The notes under the pieces: generated by a model
What the model was told of the DNA's origin: nothing
The model's input: only the letters and a program-made list of their open reading frames with translations
The model's database searches: none
Assembly (NCBI RefSeq): GCF_029892965.1
Contig: NZ_JARXWN010000012.1
Span: 1 to 64,000, forward strand
DNA: 64,000 nt
Source: Dysgonomonas sp. PF1-14
GTDB lineage: Bacteria; Bacteroidota; Bacteroidia; Bacteroidales; Dysgonomonadaceae
Direction: 5' to 3'
Made by a program: the position numbers and the translations under genes
Shown: one piece after another, positions 45,185 to 53,703 of the stretch
How positions within the stretch are numbered: the stretch's first letter is position 1
Layout: every line of letters begins with the position of its first letter

Positions 45185-45220
45185 AAAAACTCTCGTAATC
45201 AGTAGATTGCGAGAGTTTTT
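45185..45220 (+). terminator. Terminator after tRNA-Lys
   Basis: AAAAACTCTCG-AATC / GATT-CGAGAGTTTTT stem with loop AGTA and seven T's. Confidence 0.85.
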
Positions 45221-45286
45221 TTATTATCCTTCTTCTGTAAAAAAGACTTCCATAGACTTAATGATGTCAAATTCGGACAAAGATTC

Positions 45287-45303
45287 GTTACCTATTCGTT
45301 ACC
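45287..45303 (+). promoter_or_regulatory. Paired GTTACC sites upstream of the right integrase
   Basis: GTTACC-TATTC-GTTACC, period 11 bp, ending 128 bases before the integrase ATG. An inverted GGTAAC lies at 45325-45330. It has the same layout as before the left integrase. Confidence 0.45.
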
Positions 45304-45431
45304 CAAAATTACCAAGACAAAAATGGTAACGATTTAACAAATAAGTCCCTGATTTGTCGCGCATTGTCTACAATTTGTCTGTAACAAACAGTACACTACA
45401 AAGTATTTTTACAAACAAAAATTTATTGATT

Positions 45432-46667
45432 ATGAAAACAACTTTTAGAGTACTTTTCTATTTAAGAAAAAACAGACTGAATGGTAATCGTATGGCTCCA
45501 ATAATGGTAAGAATTACGATTAATGGAGAGATGAGCCAGTTTAATTCTAAATTATCTGTATTACCTGAACAATGGGACACCAAACTTGGTCGATGTTCAA
45601 GCCGTGCAGCGGATGCATTGAATCTCAACAGGACTTTGGATAGCATAAAAGTTAGGATGGAGGAAATTTATCAGGAACAACTAAAAGAAAAGGGGTACGT
45701 TTGCCCAGAATCAATTAAAAATATATTATTAGGATTAGGTACAGCAAGAGCAAAATCTTTTATTGAATATTTTACAGAGCACAATGACCATTACAAACTA
45801 AAGGTTGGAAAAACAACTTCTCAAAAAACTTATAGCCGTTATGAATTAACAAAAAATAAATTGCAGGAGTTTATGAGAGTAAAATATAATATTACTGATG
45901 TTATGCCGACAGATATAAATTCTATATTTATAGAAAGTTTTTATTTATACTTAATGGAGCATAGTTGTAATAATAACACAGCTATGAAATTCGTTCAACG
46001 TCTCAGGACTGTTTTTGATTTTGCTATTAATTCGGGCGCTGAGATTAAAATTAATCCATTTGCTCAATTTAAATTCAAGTATGATAAAGTGAGCCGCGAG
46101 GTTTTGACACAAGAAGAAATTGATACTATATACAAAAAGGAATTTACCTCTAAGCGACTAACTCAGGTAAGGGATTTATTTATCTTCTGCTGCTACACCG
46201 GATTGGCTTATACCGACGCATGTAAATTAACAGCAGCTAATATTCGCAAATCGTTTGATGGCAATCTATGGGTTATAACTAAAAGGACAAAGACCAAAGT
46301 AGATTCTAATATAATGTTACTTGATATCCCAATCCAAATAATTGATAAATATACAGGAAAAGATAAAGACGGAAAACTGATACCAAGCTGCTCCAATCAA
46401 AAAATGAATGAATACCTGAAAGAAATTGCTGAAATTTGCGGTATTGAAAAAGCAATATCGACTCACATAGCGCGGCACACATTCGCCACGACAGTTACCT
46501 TGGCCAATGGTGTCCCTATTGAAAGCGTCTCAAAAATGTTAGGTCATAACAGCATAAGGACTACTCAAATTTATGCCAAAGTATTAGATATGAAAGTCAG
46601 TCAGGATATGAGTAATCTAGCTTTGAAGCTCAATCGAAAAAAACAATATAAAGAAAAAGTGTCATAA
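45432..46667 (+). CDS. Tyrosine recombinase / integrase of the conjugative element
   Basis: A 411-residue Bacteroides-type integrase. The arm-binding domain starts 'KTTFRVLFYLRKN', then the core-binding domain (about 105-210) and catalytic domain. Catalytic residues are the Lys in 'TKRTKTKV' (about 287), H345-x-x-R348, H372 and Y381. The usual first Arg is replaced in 'CCYTGLAYTDACKL', as in many relatives. ATG at 45432 aligns with related integrases; an upstream in-frame ATG at 45354 lies in the leader. It is adjacent to tRNA-Lys and should catalyse integration there. Confidence 0.93.
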   Translation: MKTTFRVLFYLRKNRLNGNRMAPIMVRITINGEMSQFNSKLSVLPEQWDTKLGRCSSRAADALNLNRTLDSIKVRMEEIYQEQLKEKGYVCPESIKNILLGLGTARAKSFIEYFTEHNDHYKLKVGKTTSQKTYSRYELTKNKLQEFMRVKYNITDVMPTDINSIFIESFYLYLMEHSCNNNTAMKFVQRLRTVFDFAINSGAEIKINPFAQFKFKYDKVSREVLTQEEIDTIYKKEFTSKRLTQVRDLFIFCCYTGLAYTDACKLTAANIRKSFDGNLWVITKRTKTKVDSNIMLLDIPIQIIDKYTGKDKDGKLIPSCSNQKMNEYLKEIAEICGIEKAISTHIARHTFATTVTLANGVPIESVSKMLGHNSIRTTQIYAKVLDMKVSQDMSNLALKLNRKKQYKEKVS

Positions 46668-46676
46668 ACTAAAAAT

Positions 46677-46720
46677 CCCTCTAATCTGGTCAAATGCATT
46701 ATTGATAGCAGATTAGAGGG
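46677..46720. terminator. Bidirectional terminator after the integrase
   Basis: CCCTCTAATCT (46677-46687) / AGATTAGAGGG (46710-46720), flanked by A-run and T-run, between convergent genes. Confidence 0.75.
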
Positions 46721-46729
46721 TTCTCTTTT

Positions 46730-46906
46730 TTATTTTTTAGAATCTTCGATAGATATTCTTCTAAATTCTTTCAAAGCCTTCTCTATTTCAAGCGACACTT
46801 TACGCGCACGTTGGCCTGCTGCTTTGTTCCCGGTTTCGATTTGTGATTCAACATCTTTCGCAAATGCTTCAAAGTTTGTTTTTAATGTTTCTACTAAATT
46901 TTTCAT
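46730..46906 (-). CDS. Histone H1-like protein
   Basis: A 58-residue small basic-acidic helical protein: 'MKNLVETLKTNFEAFAKDVESQIETGNKAAGQRARKVSLEIEKALKEFRRIS'-type composition. This pattern is well known in Bacteroidota as 'histone H1' or Hc1-like, a nucleoid-associated protein. ATG at 46906 is preferred to one ten codons upstream because the family begins MKxLV. The two genes at 46730 and 46949 share a direction, and their position just inside the integrase suggests they are carried by the element, though they could be old chromosomal genes. Confidence 0.8.
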   Translation of the reverse strand: MKNLVETLKTNFEAFAKDVESQIETGNKAAGQRARKVSLEIEKALKEFRRISIEDSKK

Positions 46907-46948
46907 TCTTTTCTTGTCATTTTTATGAGGGAACAAAGATAATAATTA

Positions 46949-47557
46949 TCACAAATCTTCGTCATCATCTTTCTCTAAATCCAGTACAACTTCTTTTAGA
47001 ATAGAGTCAAACAAAACACTTAGCTCTTTATTCAAGACTAAAATATCCCCCTCTCCAAAAGCCATGTTCTTGCAGATATATTTCAGAATTTCATCTTTGT
47101 CTTTTTCTGTCGGCAATTCGTTTACTGAAAAAATGAAATCGCGAATATCTTCTTCTATTGCCGATTCAATATCTCCTTTTGCAAACTCATCAAATTCAGA
47201 AAAACTCAATTTTTCTTGCCAATCTTCGAAATCATTATCATCGTTCTCCTCTGGATCAGATTGACTTCGGCTCATATTCAAAACCATTTGGGCAAAATCC
47301 ATCGCTTCCGGATATTTCTTATTTTTCGACATCTTTTCAAGAAATTCCCAATCTTGTCTGGAACGGGGATATTCTCCGGCAATCCGGTCTATTTGGCTTA
47401 TATATTGTAACTCGTTCTTTCGTTCCTGTGGTAAAGCTGCACATTCCTTACAGATATGTTTTGCATGTCCTTTGCCACTAAACCGTTCGTTAGCCTTGTA
47501 TTCACCACAAATCCGACAATAGTGTCCTTGACGCTTTTTCTTTTTGGCCATTTTCAT
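46949..47557 (-). CDS. Zinc-ribbon hypothetical protein
   Basis: A 202-residue cytosolic protein. The Lys-rich start 'MAKKKKRQGHY' is followed by a CxxC ... CxxC zinc ribbon ('YCRICGEYKANERFSGKGHAKHICKECAAL', about residues 12-41). The rest is acidic and helical, ending 'LEKDDDEDL'. Function is unknown; the fold suggests nucleic-acid or protein binding. The frame is open to 47593, but the ATGs at 47557/47551 give a natural start before the Lys run. It lies 43 bases upstream of the histone H1-like gene and is probably co-transcribed. Confidence 0.75.
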   Translation of the reverse strand: MKMAKKKKRQGHYCRICGEYKANERFSGKGHAKHICKECAALPQERKNELQYISQIDRIAGEYPRSRQDWEFLEKMSKNKKYPEAMDFAQMVLNMSRSQSDPEENDDNDFEDWQEKLSFSEFDEFAKGDIESAIEEDIRDFIFSVNELPTEKDKDEILKYICKNMAFGEGDILVLNKELSVLFDSILKEVVLDLEKDDDEDL

Positions 47558-47912
47558 TATTCTTAAGTAAGATATAAAGATAATACAATACAATGTATCC
47601 TGCGACCCTTTCCTTCATTCGTTATATCATTTGTAATTCGAATACGCACTATTATAGCCTATTCTAAAATTACATGATAACCTACTATTACGAAAACAGT
47701 CTCGGATAACAAACTAAGAGTAGCTTCTTTCAGGCTACACTTGAGTAGGAGTTATTCATTGTCTTGGTATTGATATGCTGCGATAGCATAATTATTAATA
47801 TTATCCACTATCTAACGATGCCCTTTTCCGTTTCTTCCATAACTATTTTCCAGTTGAAATCCAAACAAAAAGGATAATTATATTTTAGTTAATTTTTTAT
47901 TTATATCTTTAT

Positions 47913-48024
47913 GTCAGGATGTTAAGAGGAAACGGGCTCTGCTGGAGAGCAACCTGTCAGCAATAAGCATCCTGACGGTACGCGGTAACGCTATCTTGGG
48001 AGGCAGATTTACTGCCTCTTTTTT
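47913..48024 (+). ncRNA. Candidate structured small RNA A, with its own terminator
   Basis: An 112-base unit in a gene-free gap. A 9-bp closing stem (GTCAGGATG at 47913-47921 with CATCCTGAC at 47968-47976) encloses a GCTCT/AGAGC hairpin. Next comes a GNRA-loop hairpin (GGTA-C-GCG-GTAA-CGC-TATC, 47977-47995), then a perfect intrinsic terminator (GAGGCAG-ATTTA-CTGCCTC-TTTTTT, 48000-48024). A TATCTTTA box ends at 47911. It does not match a riboswitch or RNA family I know. It points toward the 3' end of the first IS110 transposase. Confidence 0.6.
48000..48024 (+). terminator. Terminator of small RNA A
   Basis: Perfect 7-bp stem GAGGCAG/CTGCCTC, loop ATTTA, six T's. Confidence 0.85.
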
Positions 48025-48067
48025 GTTACCGATACTGTCTATATAGCTTGAAAAACTCAATAAAAAT

Positions 48068-48217
48068 CCTTCGGTAAACAGACTTTCCATAGCGGTCAGC
48101 TACTGCCGCAAGTTCCACATTAGTTTACAAAGGCGAGAGGAGCAAACTCCACGAAGCGGACTTCAAAGCCGCAATAGTTATGTAGTATTCTCTCCCGAAA
48201 ATCCGTCTACCGGAAGG
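48068..48217 (-). ncRNA. Candidate IS110-type guide RNA downstream of the transposase
   Basis: A 150-base block ending 10 bases from the transposase stop. A broken closing stem (48068-48083 with 48205-48217, 5+4+3 pairs) encloses three hairpins: GCGG-CAG/CTG-CCGC (48092-48109), GGAG/CTCC (48139-48150) and GCGG-CTT/AAG-CCGC (48156-48172). In IS1111-group members of IS110 the guide (bridge or seek) RNA is encoded in the right, downstream end. Position and fold fit, but strand and ends are inferred. Confidence 0.5.
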
Positions 48218-48226
48218 ACTGTTGCT

Positions 48227-49309
48227 CTATGATACGATGCCATTGACATATTCCGTCCTGCGTTTCAATACAAAAAATAAGCGATTCACTAACTTACGAG
48301 CCACCTTCACGATCGCCTTGCTCGGAATCATCCTCTTACAGTTCTCCATATAAAACAAGCTCATCGCTGGATCTTGCCGGATGGCCACCCAAGCCGTCTC
48401 TATCAGGTTGCTACGCATGATGGCATGTTTACGCACCGTTATATCGCCTGTTCCGTCTTTCTCTCCGCTCGAATTACACATTGGTATCATGCCGATATAA
48501 GCAGCTAGTTGCTCAGCATTCTCAAATCGTGAAATATCGCATATTTCTGACAGAAACGTCATCCCTGTAGCCTGGCCTACACCTGGAATGGTCATGATTA
48601 ACCGTAACGACTCGCGAAATTGTTCCGTATTGCCCAACTCCCGCAAGGCTCGCGTCATCTCTAATTTCTGTTTACGCAATTCCTCCAGATGTCTGATCTG
48701 GATGTCAAGTGCACGACGACCGCTCGGCGTTAGCATAGACACGTCTTTTAACCAGGCTATGAATCGTTTCGACCAGCGAGAGTGCGGTTCGATATACTCT
48801 AATGGAATCTCAACACCTAAGTAGCGTAACTGCGATTTGATTCGGTTCTTCTGCCGTGTCATATCTTTCGTTATTGAATTTTTCAATCTTATCAAAGAAC
48901 GCATTTCCAGAGCTACGCTATTCGGAGTGTATATACCTTTCAGCTCTCCCGCTCGAAGGCTCCGGGCCAACTTGCCGCTATCTACTAAATCGGTCTTACG
49001 CAGTTTTTCACTGTTCTTGGTTGGTACATCGGCGGGATTCACCACGATATTGTTGATTCCCAATGCTGTCAGTCTTTCATGTATCCAAAACCCGCAAAAT
49101 CCAGCCTCGTAAACCGAGTGATAGCTTGCCCCGGGATAATTTGTCACTAGAAATTTGTACAATGCTTCCGGCTGTGGAATCTGACTAAATTTTTTTAAGA
49201 CCAAGATATCGGACAAAACTGTCACCGACCAACTCTTCAAATGGACATCTATGCCTACATAGATATTCTGTCCGTTGAAATCTAATACTTTCCTTTGTGC
49301 TGTTTTCAT
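48227..49309 (-). CDS. IS110-family DEDD transposase (1)
   Basis: A 360-residue transposase. The N-terminal RuvC-like DEDD domain starts 'YVGIDVHLKSWSVTVL' (first Asp about residue 20) and continues through 'HSVYEAGFCGFWIHERL' (Glu) and 'RKTDLVDSGKLARSL' (paired Asp). A helical linker follows. The C-terminal transposase_20 domain has 'IMTIPGVGQATGMTFLSEI' and 'RFENAEQLAAYIGMIP', with the Ser-containing region 'PMCNSSGEKDGTGDITVRKHAIMRSNLIE'. It is only distantly related to the transposase at 53849. It inserted in a gene-free region of the conjugative element. Confidence 0.93.
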   Translation of the reverse strand: MKTAQRKVLDFNGQNIYVGIDVHLKSWSVTVLSDILVLKKFSQIPQPEALYKFLVTNYPGASYHSVYEAGFCGFWIHERLTALGINNIVVNPADVPTKNSEKLRKTDLVDSGKLARSLRAGELKGIYTPNSVALEMRSLIRLKNSITKDMTRQKNRIKSQLRYLGVEIPLEYIEPHSRWSKRFIAWLKDVSMLTPSGRRALDIQIRHLEELRKQKLEMTRALRELGNTEQFRESLRLIMTIPGVGQATGMTFLSEICDISRFENAEQLAAYIGMIPMCNSSGEKDGTGDITVRKHAIMRSNLIETAWVAIRQDPAMSLFYMENCKRMIPSKAIVKVARKLVNRLFFVLKRRTEYVNGIVS

Positions 49310-49638
49310 ATAAGTTATATATTTTGAGGTTATTATGTTTTTATATAATCAAAATTAACCAAAAACGTATAACTTATTTTTTTTACGTCACTTCCTTTCC
49401 CGATTCAAACATAGGTACTCCACAGTTGGCAAGGAGCCCTCCTTGTTCGGTCTATTGTTCATTAGAGCAAAGGTATGATAGTGTTTCAGTCATTCATATT
49501 CAGAGCCTACCGGTTTTCACAGAAATCTTCCTCTTTCCCTTTGGGCGAGCGTATTTCTGCAAAAAAACATGCCTGTCTGAAAGCACAATACCTTTTGTTG
49601 CTCTATGAAACAAAAACGACCGACCTGACGGATGACGC
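49310..49638. other. Gap upstream of IS110 element 1
   Basis: Holds the short upstream end of the insertion sequence. It also holds a perfect palindrome CAAGGAG-CC-CTCCTTG at 49430-49445 without a T-run. An overlapping pair of open frames on both strands (49500-49715) looks accidental. Confidence 0.45.
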
Positions 49639-49923
49639 ATGAAAAAAAATGTCATAGTTATGAGAAACGGAAAAAACATATTGAAACAAAACTCCCTCCC
49701 CTCCGGAATCATCATAAAATTGGGTTCGAGGGTTGCAGTTGTGGCTCTGTGCCTGTGGGGTATTTCACAAGTGAGTATAAATTCATCTGTGGTTATCGGT
49801 CTTATACTTTGTTATGGGGGTATCTGTCTTGTGTTTAAGATAGTCAACTTTATCATTCGGATTATACTCTCCCTTCTTTCTATTGCCATTATCACATCAC
49901 TTATCCTATTAATCATCTTTTAA
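49639..49923 (+). CDS. Small membrane protein of the conjugative element
   Basis: A 94-residue protein with a basic N-terminus (1-30) and two hydrophobic stretches that fill the rest ('VAVVALCLWGISQ', about 33-45, and 'IIRIILSLLSIAIITSLILLIIF' at the end). Function is unknown. It heads a tight rightward cluster (49639-52881) leading to PcfK/PcfJ-like genes; the next gene starts 11 bases later. Confidence 0.65.
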   Translation: MKKNVIVMRNGKNILKQNSLPSGIIIKLGSRVAVVALCLWGISQVSINSSVVIGLILCYGGICLVFKIVNFIIRIILSLLSIAIITSLILLIIF

Positions 49924-49934
49924 ACCCTACTGCC

Positions 49935-50141
49935 ATGACAAAATTATATTTTGAGATAGTCGATTATTCCGAAAAGGCTATTGCCCTGTTTAGAGATACC
50001 AAGCCTATCAAAGACCTATTATCCGCTATGGGTGGAAAGTTTAATCCCCGATTGACTTATAATGACATCAAGAAAGCAGGATGGATATTTCAAAAGAGTA
50101 AGCGTAAGGAACTACAAAACATTATCAACCTAAGTCAATAG
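49935..50141 (+). CDS. Small DNA-helicase-appendage-like domain protein
   Basis: A 68-residue protein of unknown function. The pattern 'GDTKPIKDxLxxMGGKFNPRLT...AGWIFQKSKRKEL' is a small domain I recall as an appendage to helicases and methylases of mobile elements, here standing alone. It belongs to the same cluster as its neighbours, 11 bases after the membrane protein gene. Confidence 0.65.
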   Translation: MTKLYFEIVDYSEKAIALFRDTKPIKDLLSAMGGKFNPRLTYNDIKKAGWIFQKSKRKELQNIINLSQ

Positions 50142-50203
50142 AGAATAATAAATAAAAATATAACAAGGGGCAGAAACTCCTACTCCACAAATTCAAAGTA
50201 AAA

Positions 50204-50470
50204 ATGAAAAAGCAGAAATTTGAAGATTTTTTAAATGGGTTGTTCGCACATGAGGATTCGTTTGCAGAAGCAGGATTGTATGTTGCTCAATATTTCAATC
50301 TAAAGGAATATGAAGAAATCTTTTTTACATATCAACAACGAGAAAATGCTGGCGAAGACATAAGTGAGAATGAAGTAGAAGAAATATACAATCAAATGCT
50401 AAAATATATACAATGGCGATATCCATTCCGCTACCGCAAGATGGATAAGTATATAGAGGAAAATTATTAA
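50204..50470 (+). CDS. Hypothetical element protein
   Basis: An 88-residue acidic helical protein ('FEDFLNGLFAHEDSFAEAGLYVAQYFN', 'EEIFFTYQQRENAGEDISENEVEEIYNQML') ending in a basic patch 'WRYPFRYRKMDKYIEENY'. Not recognised. It lies between the small domain protein and the PcfK-like gene, with short gaps on both sides. Confidence 0.65.
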   Translation: MKKQKFEDFLNGLFAHEDSFAEAGLYVAQYFNLKEYEEIFFTYQQRENAGEDISENEVEEIYNQMLKYIQWRYPFRYRKMDKYIEENY

Positions 50471-50487
50471 TATTAATTATCACAATT

Positions 50488-50901
50488 ATGAAATCAACAA
50501 CCATATTCACAAGAACCATCCTGACCTATTTGGAGAAACGAGCAGAAACAGATGCCCTGTTTGCCGAATCATTCGCAAAAACAGATAAAAATATAGACGA
50601 CTGCATTACATATATTCTGAATACTGTACAGAAAAGCGGATGTGCAGGTTTTGCAGACATTGAAATCCAGTCAATGGCAGTTCATTACTATACAGAGGAT
50701 ACTATAGAAATCGGTAAACCAATGGATAACTGCCATATAACGGTTAACCATGTGGTGGAACTTACCGAAGAAGAAAAAGAACAGGCTCGCAAAGATGCTA
50801 TCCAAAAGGCACAGAACGATGCCTATAACAAAATGATGCAGCCCAAGAAAAAGACTGCAACCAAACAAACAACAGAGATTAAACAACTAACCCTATTTTG
50901 A
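50488..50901 (+). CDS. PcfK-like protein
   Basis: A 137-residue member of the PcfK-like family, named after a gene of the enterococcal pCF10 conjugation region and common in Bacteroidota elements. The conserved start is 'FTRTILTYLEKRAETDALFAESFAKTDKNIDDCITYILN' and the end is Lys-rich. Biochemical role is unknown. It is followed after 3 bases by the PcfJ-like gene, the usual pairing. Confidence 0.85.
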   Translation: MKSTTIFTRTILTYLEKRAETDALFAESFAKTDKNIDDCITYILNTVQKSGCAGFADIEIQSMAVHYYTEDTIEIGKPMDNCHITVNHVVELTEEEKEQARKDAIQKAQNDAYNKMMQPKKKTATKQTTEIKQLTLF

Positions 50902-50904
50902 CCT

Positions 50905-52176
50905 ATGAAACCGAAAACTAAATTTCAAAAACAGATAGTAGCAGCAAGTAAGAAACTGCCTAAAATAACGGATGCACAAATTAAATGGGCATATAAGAAC
51001 TGCATAGAGCATATCGGACAAAAGACAGCCAAAGGAGTTATCACTTGCTTAGAATGTAACCACTCATGGACAGATAAAGAAAACAAGGCAGAGCATTGTA
51101 ATTGCCCGAACTGTAAGACCAAGCTAAAGATTGAAGAAACACGCAAGCGTTCATTTTTAGACTATGAGTATTTGTGTATTATTACCACTTGCGAAGGCTT
51201 CCAAGTCCTGCGCTTCGTCTATGTGGAATGTAAGATGAAGAAAGGAGAAGAACCCCGATATTTCAATATGGAAGTCGTACAACGCTGGATTGCCCCAAAT
51301 GGCAAATATGCTACTATGGCTAAACTTCGTCCTATGGGATTCTTCCGCCAGGATTGGCTTTGGTGGAGTGATTTAGAAATACGTCCCGAAAGGTCATTAT
51401 ACAACATTACCCCGACAGAAATATACCCACGCCAGAAGTTAATACCCGAAGTCAAGAGAAGCGGATATAACAAGCAGTTCTATGACCTTACTCCCTTTGA
51501 TGTGTTCAGTTTCCTTTTAGGCAACAACAAAGCAGAAACCCTGCTTAAAACAGGACAGGCAGAACTATTCAGATACTTTGCCTATAATACCCGAAAGGAT
51601 ATAAGCGACTATTGGGCATCTATCCGCATCTGTATGCGCAATGGATATAAGATTCAAAATATAAGTGAATGGTGCGACTATATCGATCTGCTCCGCTTTT
51701 TTGGAAAAGACCTGCATAATGCCAAGTATGTTTGCCCGAAGAACCTGAAGAAAGAGCATGACAGGTATGTAAAGAAGAAAAGGGAACATTCCGAACAGCA
51801 ACGCAGGGAAGAAAAGAGAAAGAAAGCATTAGAGAGTGAAAACTTATTCCATGAAATGAAATCGAAATTCTTCGGTATCGAATTTACAGACGGATTCATC
51901 CATATCCGTGTATTGGAGAGTGTAGATGAGATTGTGCAGGAAGGGGACTTCATGAAGCACTGCTTATTCACGAATGATTACCACTTAAAACCCGATTCTC
52001 TTATTCTTTCAGCCTATACGGATGATAAGAAACTGGAAACTATTGAACTGTCCCTGTCAAAACTCAAGGTACTTCAATGTCAGGGTGTATGTAATCAGAA
52101 TACGGAATATCATAATCAGATATTGAAACTTGTAAATAAGAATATGCCACTCATTCAGAAACGATTGGCAGCATAA
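50905..52176 (+). CDS. PcfJ-like protein
   Basis: A 423-residue PcfJ-domain protein. A zinc ribbon near the N-terminus ('VITCLECNHSWTDKENKAEHCNCPNCKTKLK', about 45-75; the spacing CxxC...CxxC is intact) is followed by a large mixed domain and the PcfJ hallmark at the C-terminus ('GDFMKHCLFTNDYHLKPDSLILSAYTDDKKLETIELSLSKLKVLQCQG', about 350-398). Role in conjugation is unknown; the ribbon suggests nucleic-acid binding. It is paired with PcfK. Confidence 0.88.
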   Translation: MKPKTKFQKQIVAASKKLPKITDAQIKWAYKNCIEHIGQKTAKGVITCLECNHSWTDKENKAEHCNCPNCKTKLKIEETRKRSFLDYEYLCIITTCEGFQVLRFVYVECKMKKGEEPRYFNMEVVQRWIAPNGKYATMAKLRPMGFFRQDWLWWSDLEIRPERSLYNITPTEIYPRQKLIPEVKRSGYNKQFYDLTPFDVFSFLLGNNKAETLLKTGQAELFRYFAYNTRKDISDYWASIRICMRNGYKIQNISEWCDYIDLLRFFGKDLHNAKYVCPKNLKKEHDRYVKKKREHSEQQRREEKRKKALESENLFHEMKSKFFGIEFTDGFIHIRVLESVDEIVQEGDFMKHCLFTNDYHLKPDSLILSAYTDDKKLETIELSLSKLKVLQCQGVCNQNTEYHNQILKLVNKNMPLIQKRLAA

Positions 52177-52200
52177 TATCAACCATAAACAATTATAGAC

Positions 52201-52881
52201 ATGAAACTCAATAAAATAGCAATTATGTACAAGGGTGTACTACATTTCCTTAATCGAGTAACAGACGAAAGCAAGCATTATCAAATAGCTTTTGATGCCG
52301 ACAGGTGGAGCATCCGTTTCTATCTGTTACAGAACGGTCAAATACGAATAATCATAAATAAGTCTATCAAAAAGAGTGAAACCGAGTATCATACCCATTT
52401 CTGCTATGATTGTTATTGTACACTCGACAAGAATGGTTTATTCCTCGATGACGTTCACGACCCTGCTACTTGCAGAAAGATAAAGAATCCGACCAAATGG
52501 TTTACCATTGAGCCGATGTTAAGAGATATTCACAGCCAACTGAAAGAAGAATTGGAAGCCCTGCATCCATTCGACCTGATACACGATATAAGGGATTTGG
52601 AACACTTCATCTACCGAAAGATGAAAGAATACGGAACAATAGAATATATAGTAAACAACTCCCTGCGCTTCGGTATCGGTGAAAATGCTTATACCACAAG
52701 CGAAGAAGCATTGAAAGCGAAAGCAAAAGAACCGCTTGTATTACTGAACCTGTTCAACGGCTATCATGTAATCTCACAAGACACTATCATTTTTTTTCTG
52801 TATTGGCTCATAGACAGAGACAGGCATTTAACTATTTCCGATACTGGGCGAAGTAAAACAGTCTTCACAACCTCTAAGTGA
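52201..52881 (+). CDS. Hypothetical element protein
   Basis: A 226-residue cytosolic protein with no family I recognise. It has a Cys/His cluster 'THFCYDCYCTLDKNG' (about 63-77) that might bind metal. It follows the PcfJ-like gene by 24 bases and looks co-transcribed. Confidence 0.7.
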   Translation: MKLNKIAIMYKGVLHFLNRVTDESKHYQIAFDADRWSIRFYLLQNGQIRIIINKSIKKSETEYHTHFCYDCYCTLDKNGLFLDDVHDPATCRKIKNPTKWFTIEPMLRDIHSQLKEELEALHPFDLIHDIRDLEHFIYRKMKEYGTIEYIVNNSLRFGIGENAYTTSEEALKAKAKEPLVLLNLFNGYHVISQDTIIFFLYWLIDRDRHLTISDTGRSKTVFTTSK

Positions 52882-52922
52882 CAGATTATTAATCAGATTT
52901 ATAACAACTAATTATCAATGTC

Positions 52923-53618
52923 ATGTCACAGGAAAGTATGGAAGATTGGATGCAGGATGCTAAAGACCTTGCAAAGGTGGAACGGGAACTAAAGATAGAA
53001 CATTGGGTATATATCACTTTCGAGGTAAGAGACGAAAACCGAAGTCGGGAAGTATTGCATATAATCGACCTTCCCCGTGCCATGTTGGACCGTTGGCGGT
53101 GGGTGATCGAATGGCGCAGGGCAAAACTTGTATGTAAATACCCACGAAAAAAGATAATGGTATATCATTGTGCATATGATAAGCGAACAGGATTACAGAC
53201 GGGATTTGACTTCCTCTTGTCAAAAGTGGCTTCGGCAAAGGCGCAGATAACAAAAGTGGAACGGAGAATAGCGGAATATACCGATTATATGACACATAAC
53301 GATTTGTTCTTCAATCCCGAAACGGATGAACGATTACTTAAAGCTAACGCTAAGTTGGAGCAGAAAAAGAAAAACTATAATGAAGCATATGCCATTTTGC
53401 AGGCTGAAGTCGAAAAACATAAAAACAACAAGGATATGTATAAATTATTTGTAGGATTCAAGAAGTTAGGCGAGTTCAAAACCATATCGGAAGCTAAGCA
53501 GTTTGCAGATAATTGTGGAGAAACAGGTGTATTTAATCTGATTGGAGATAAGTACAGGGACAGCTGGTATGTATTTCCGGATTTCAAAGAAAAGAACAAA
53601 CCTAAAGATGCGGACTGA
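52923..53618 (+). CDS. Hypothetical coiled-coil element protein
   Basis: A 231-residue protein. The N-terminal third is Trp/Arg-rich ('MLDRWRWVIEWRRAKLVCKYPRKKIM'), the middle third is coiled coil ('AKAQITKVERRIAEYTDYM', 'LKANAKLEQKKKNYNEAYAILQAEVEKHKNN'), and the end is a small globular tail. Not recognised. Its stop codon lies inside the terminator hairpin at 53611-53629. Confidence 0.72.
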   Translation: MSQESMEDWMQDAKDLAKVERELKIEHWVYITFEVRDENRSREVLHIIDLPRAMLDRWRWVIEWRRAKLVCKYPRKKIMVYHCAYDKRTGLQTGFDFLLSKVASAKAQITKVERRIAEYTDYMTHNDLFFNPETDERLLKANAKLEQKKKNYNEAYAILQAEVEKHKNNKDMYKLFVGFKKLGEFKTISEAKQFADNCGETGVFNLIGDKYRDSWYVFPDFKEKNKPKDAD

Positions 53619-53629
53619 TTTTCAGTCCG
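53611..53629 (+). terminator. Terminator of the PcfK/PcfJ cluster
   Basis: CGGACTGA-TTT-TCAGTCCG followed by TTTCTTTTTT. The stop codon TGA is part of the stem. Confidence 0.85.
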
Positions 53630-53703
53630 TTTCTTTTTTCGGTGAGCCTGAGCGGACAAAAAAGGTACTGTTTTAAAAAGCAAATAAAAATGCAATTATT
53701 TTT

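Larger units (their letters stand above)
45140..45431. other. Left end of the conjugative element: attL side and integrase leader
   Basis: Between tRNA-Lys and the integrase ATG. A terminator lies at 45185-45220, GTTACC pairs at 45287-45303, and an inverted GGTAAC at 45325-45330. The element boundary should be within or just after the tRNA 3' end. The other copy of the tRNA end would lie beyond the right edge. Confidence 0.5.
48040..49380 (-). mobile_element. IS110-family insertion sequence 1 (approximate ends)
   Basis: Defined by the transposase at 48227-49309 with about 190 bases of structured DNA downstream and about 70 upstream. ATAAGTTATA (49310-49319) and TATAACTTAT (about 49368-49377) are inverted copies in the upstream flank. 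IS110 elements usually lack terminal repeats and make no clear target duplication, so ends are approximate. Confidence 0.55.

Noticed and set aside
47650-47900. Looked for a small gene between the zinc-ribbon gene and small RNA A
   Set aside because: No frame longer than a few tens of codons with a sensible start; AT-rich and featureless.
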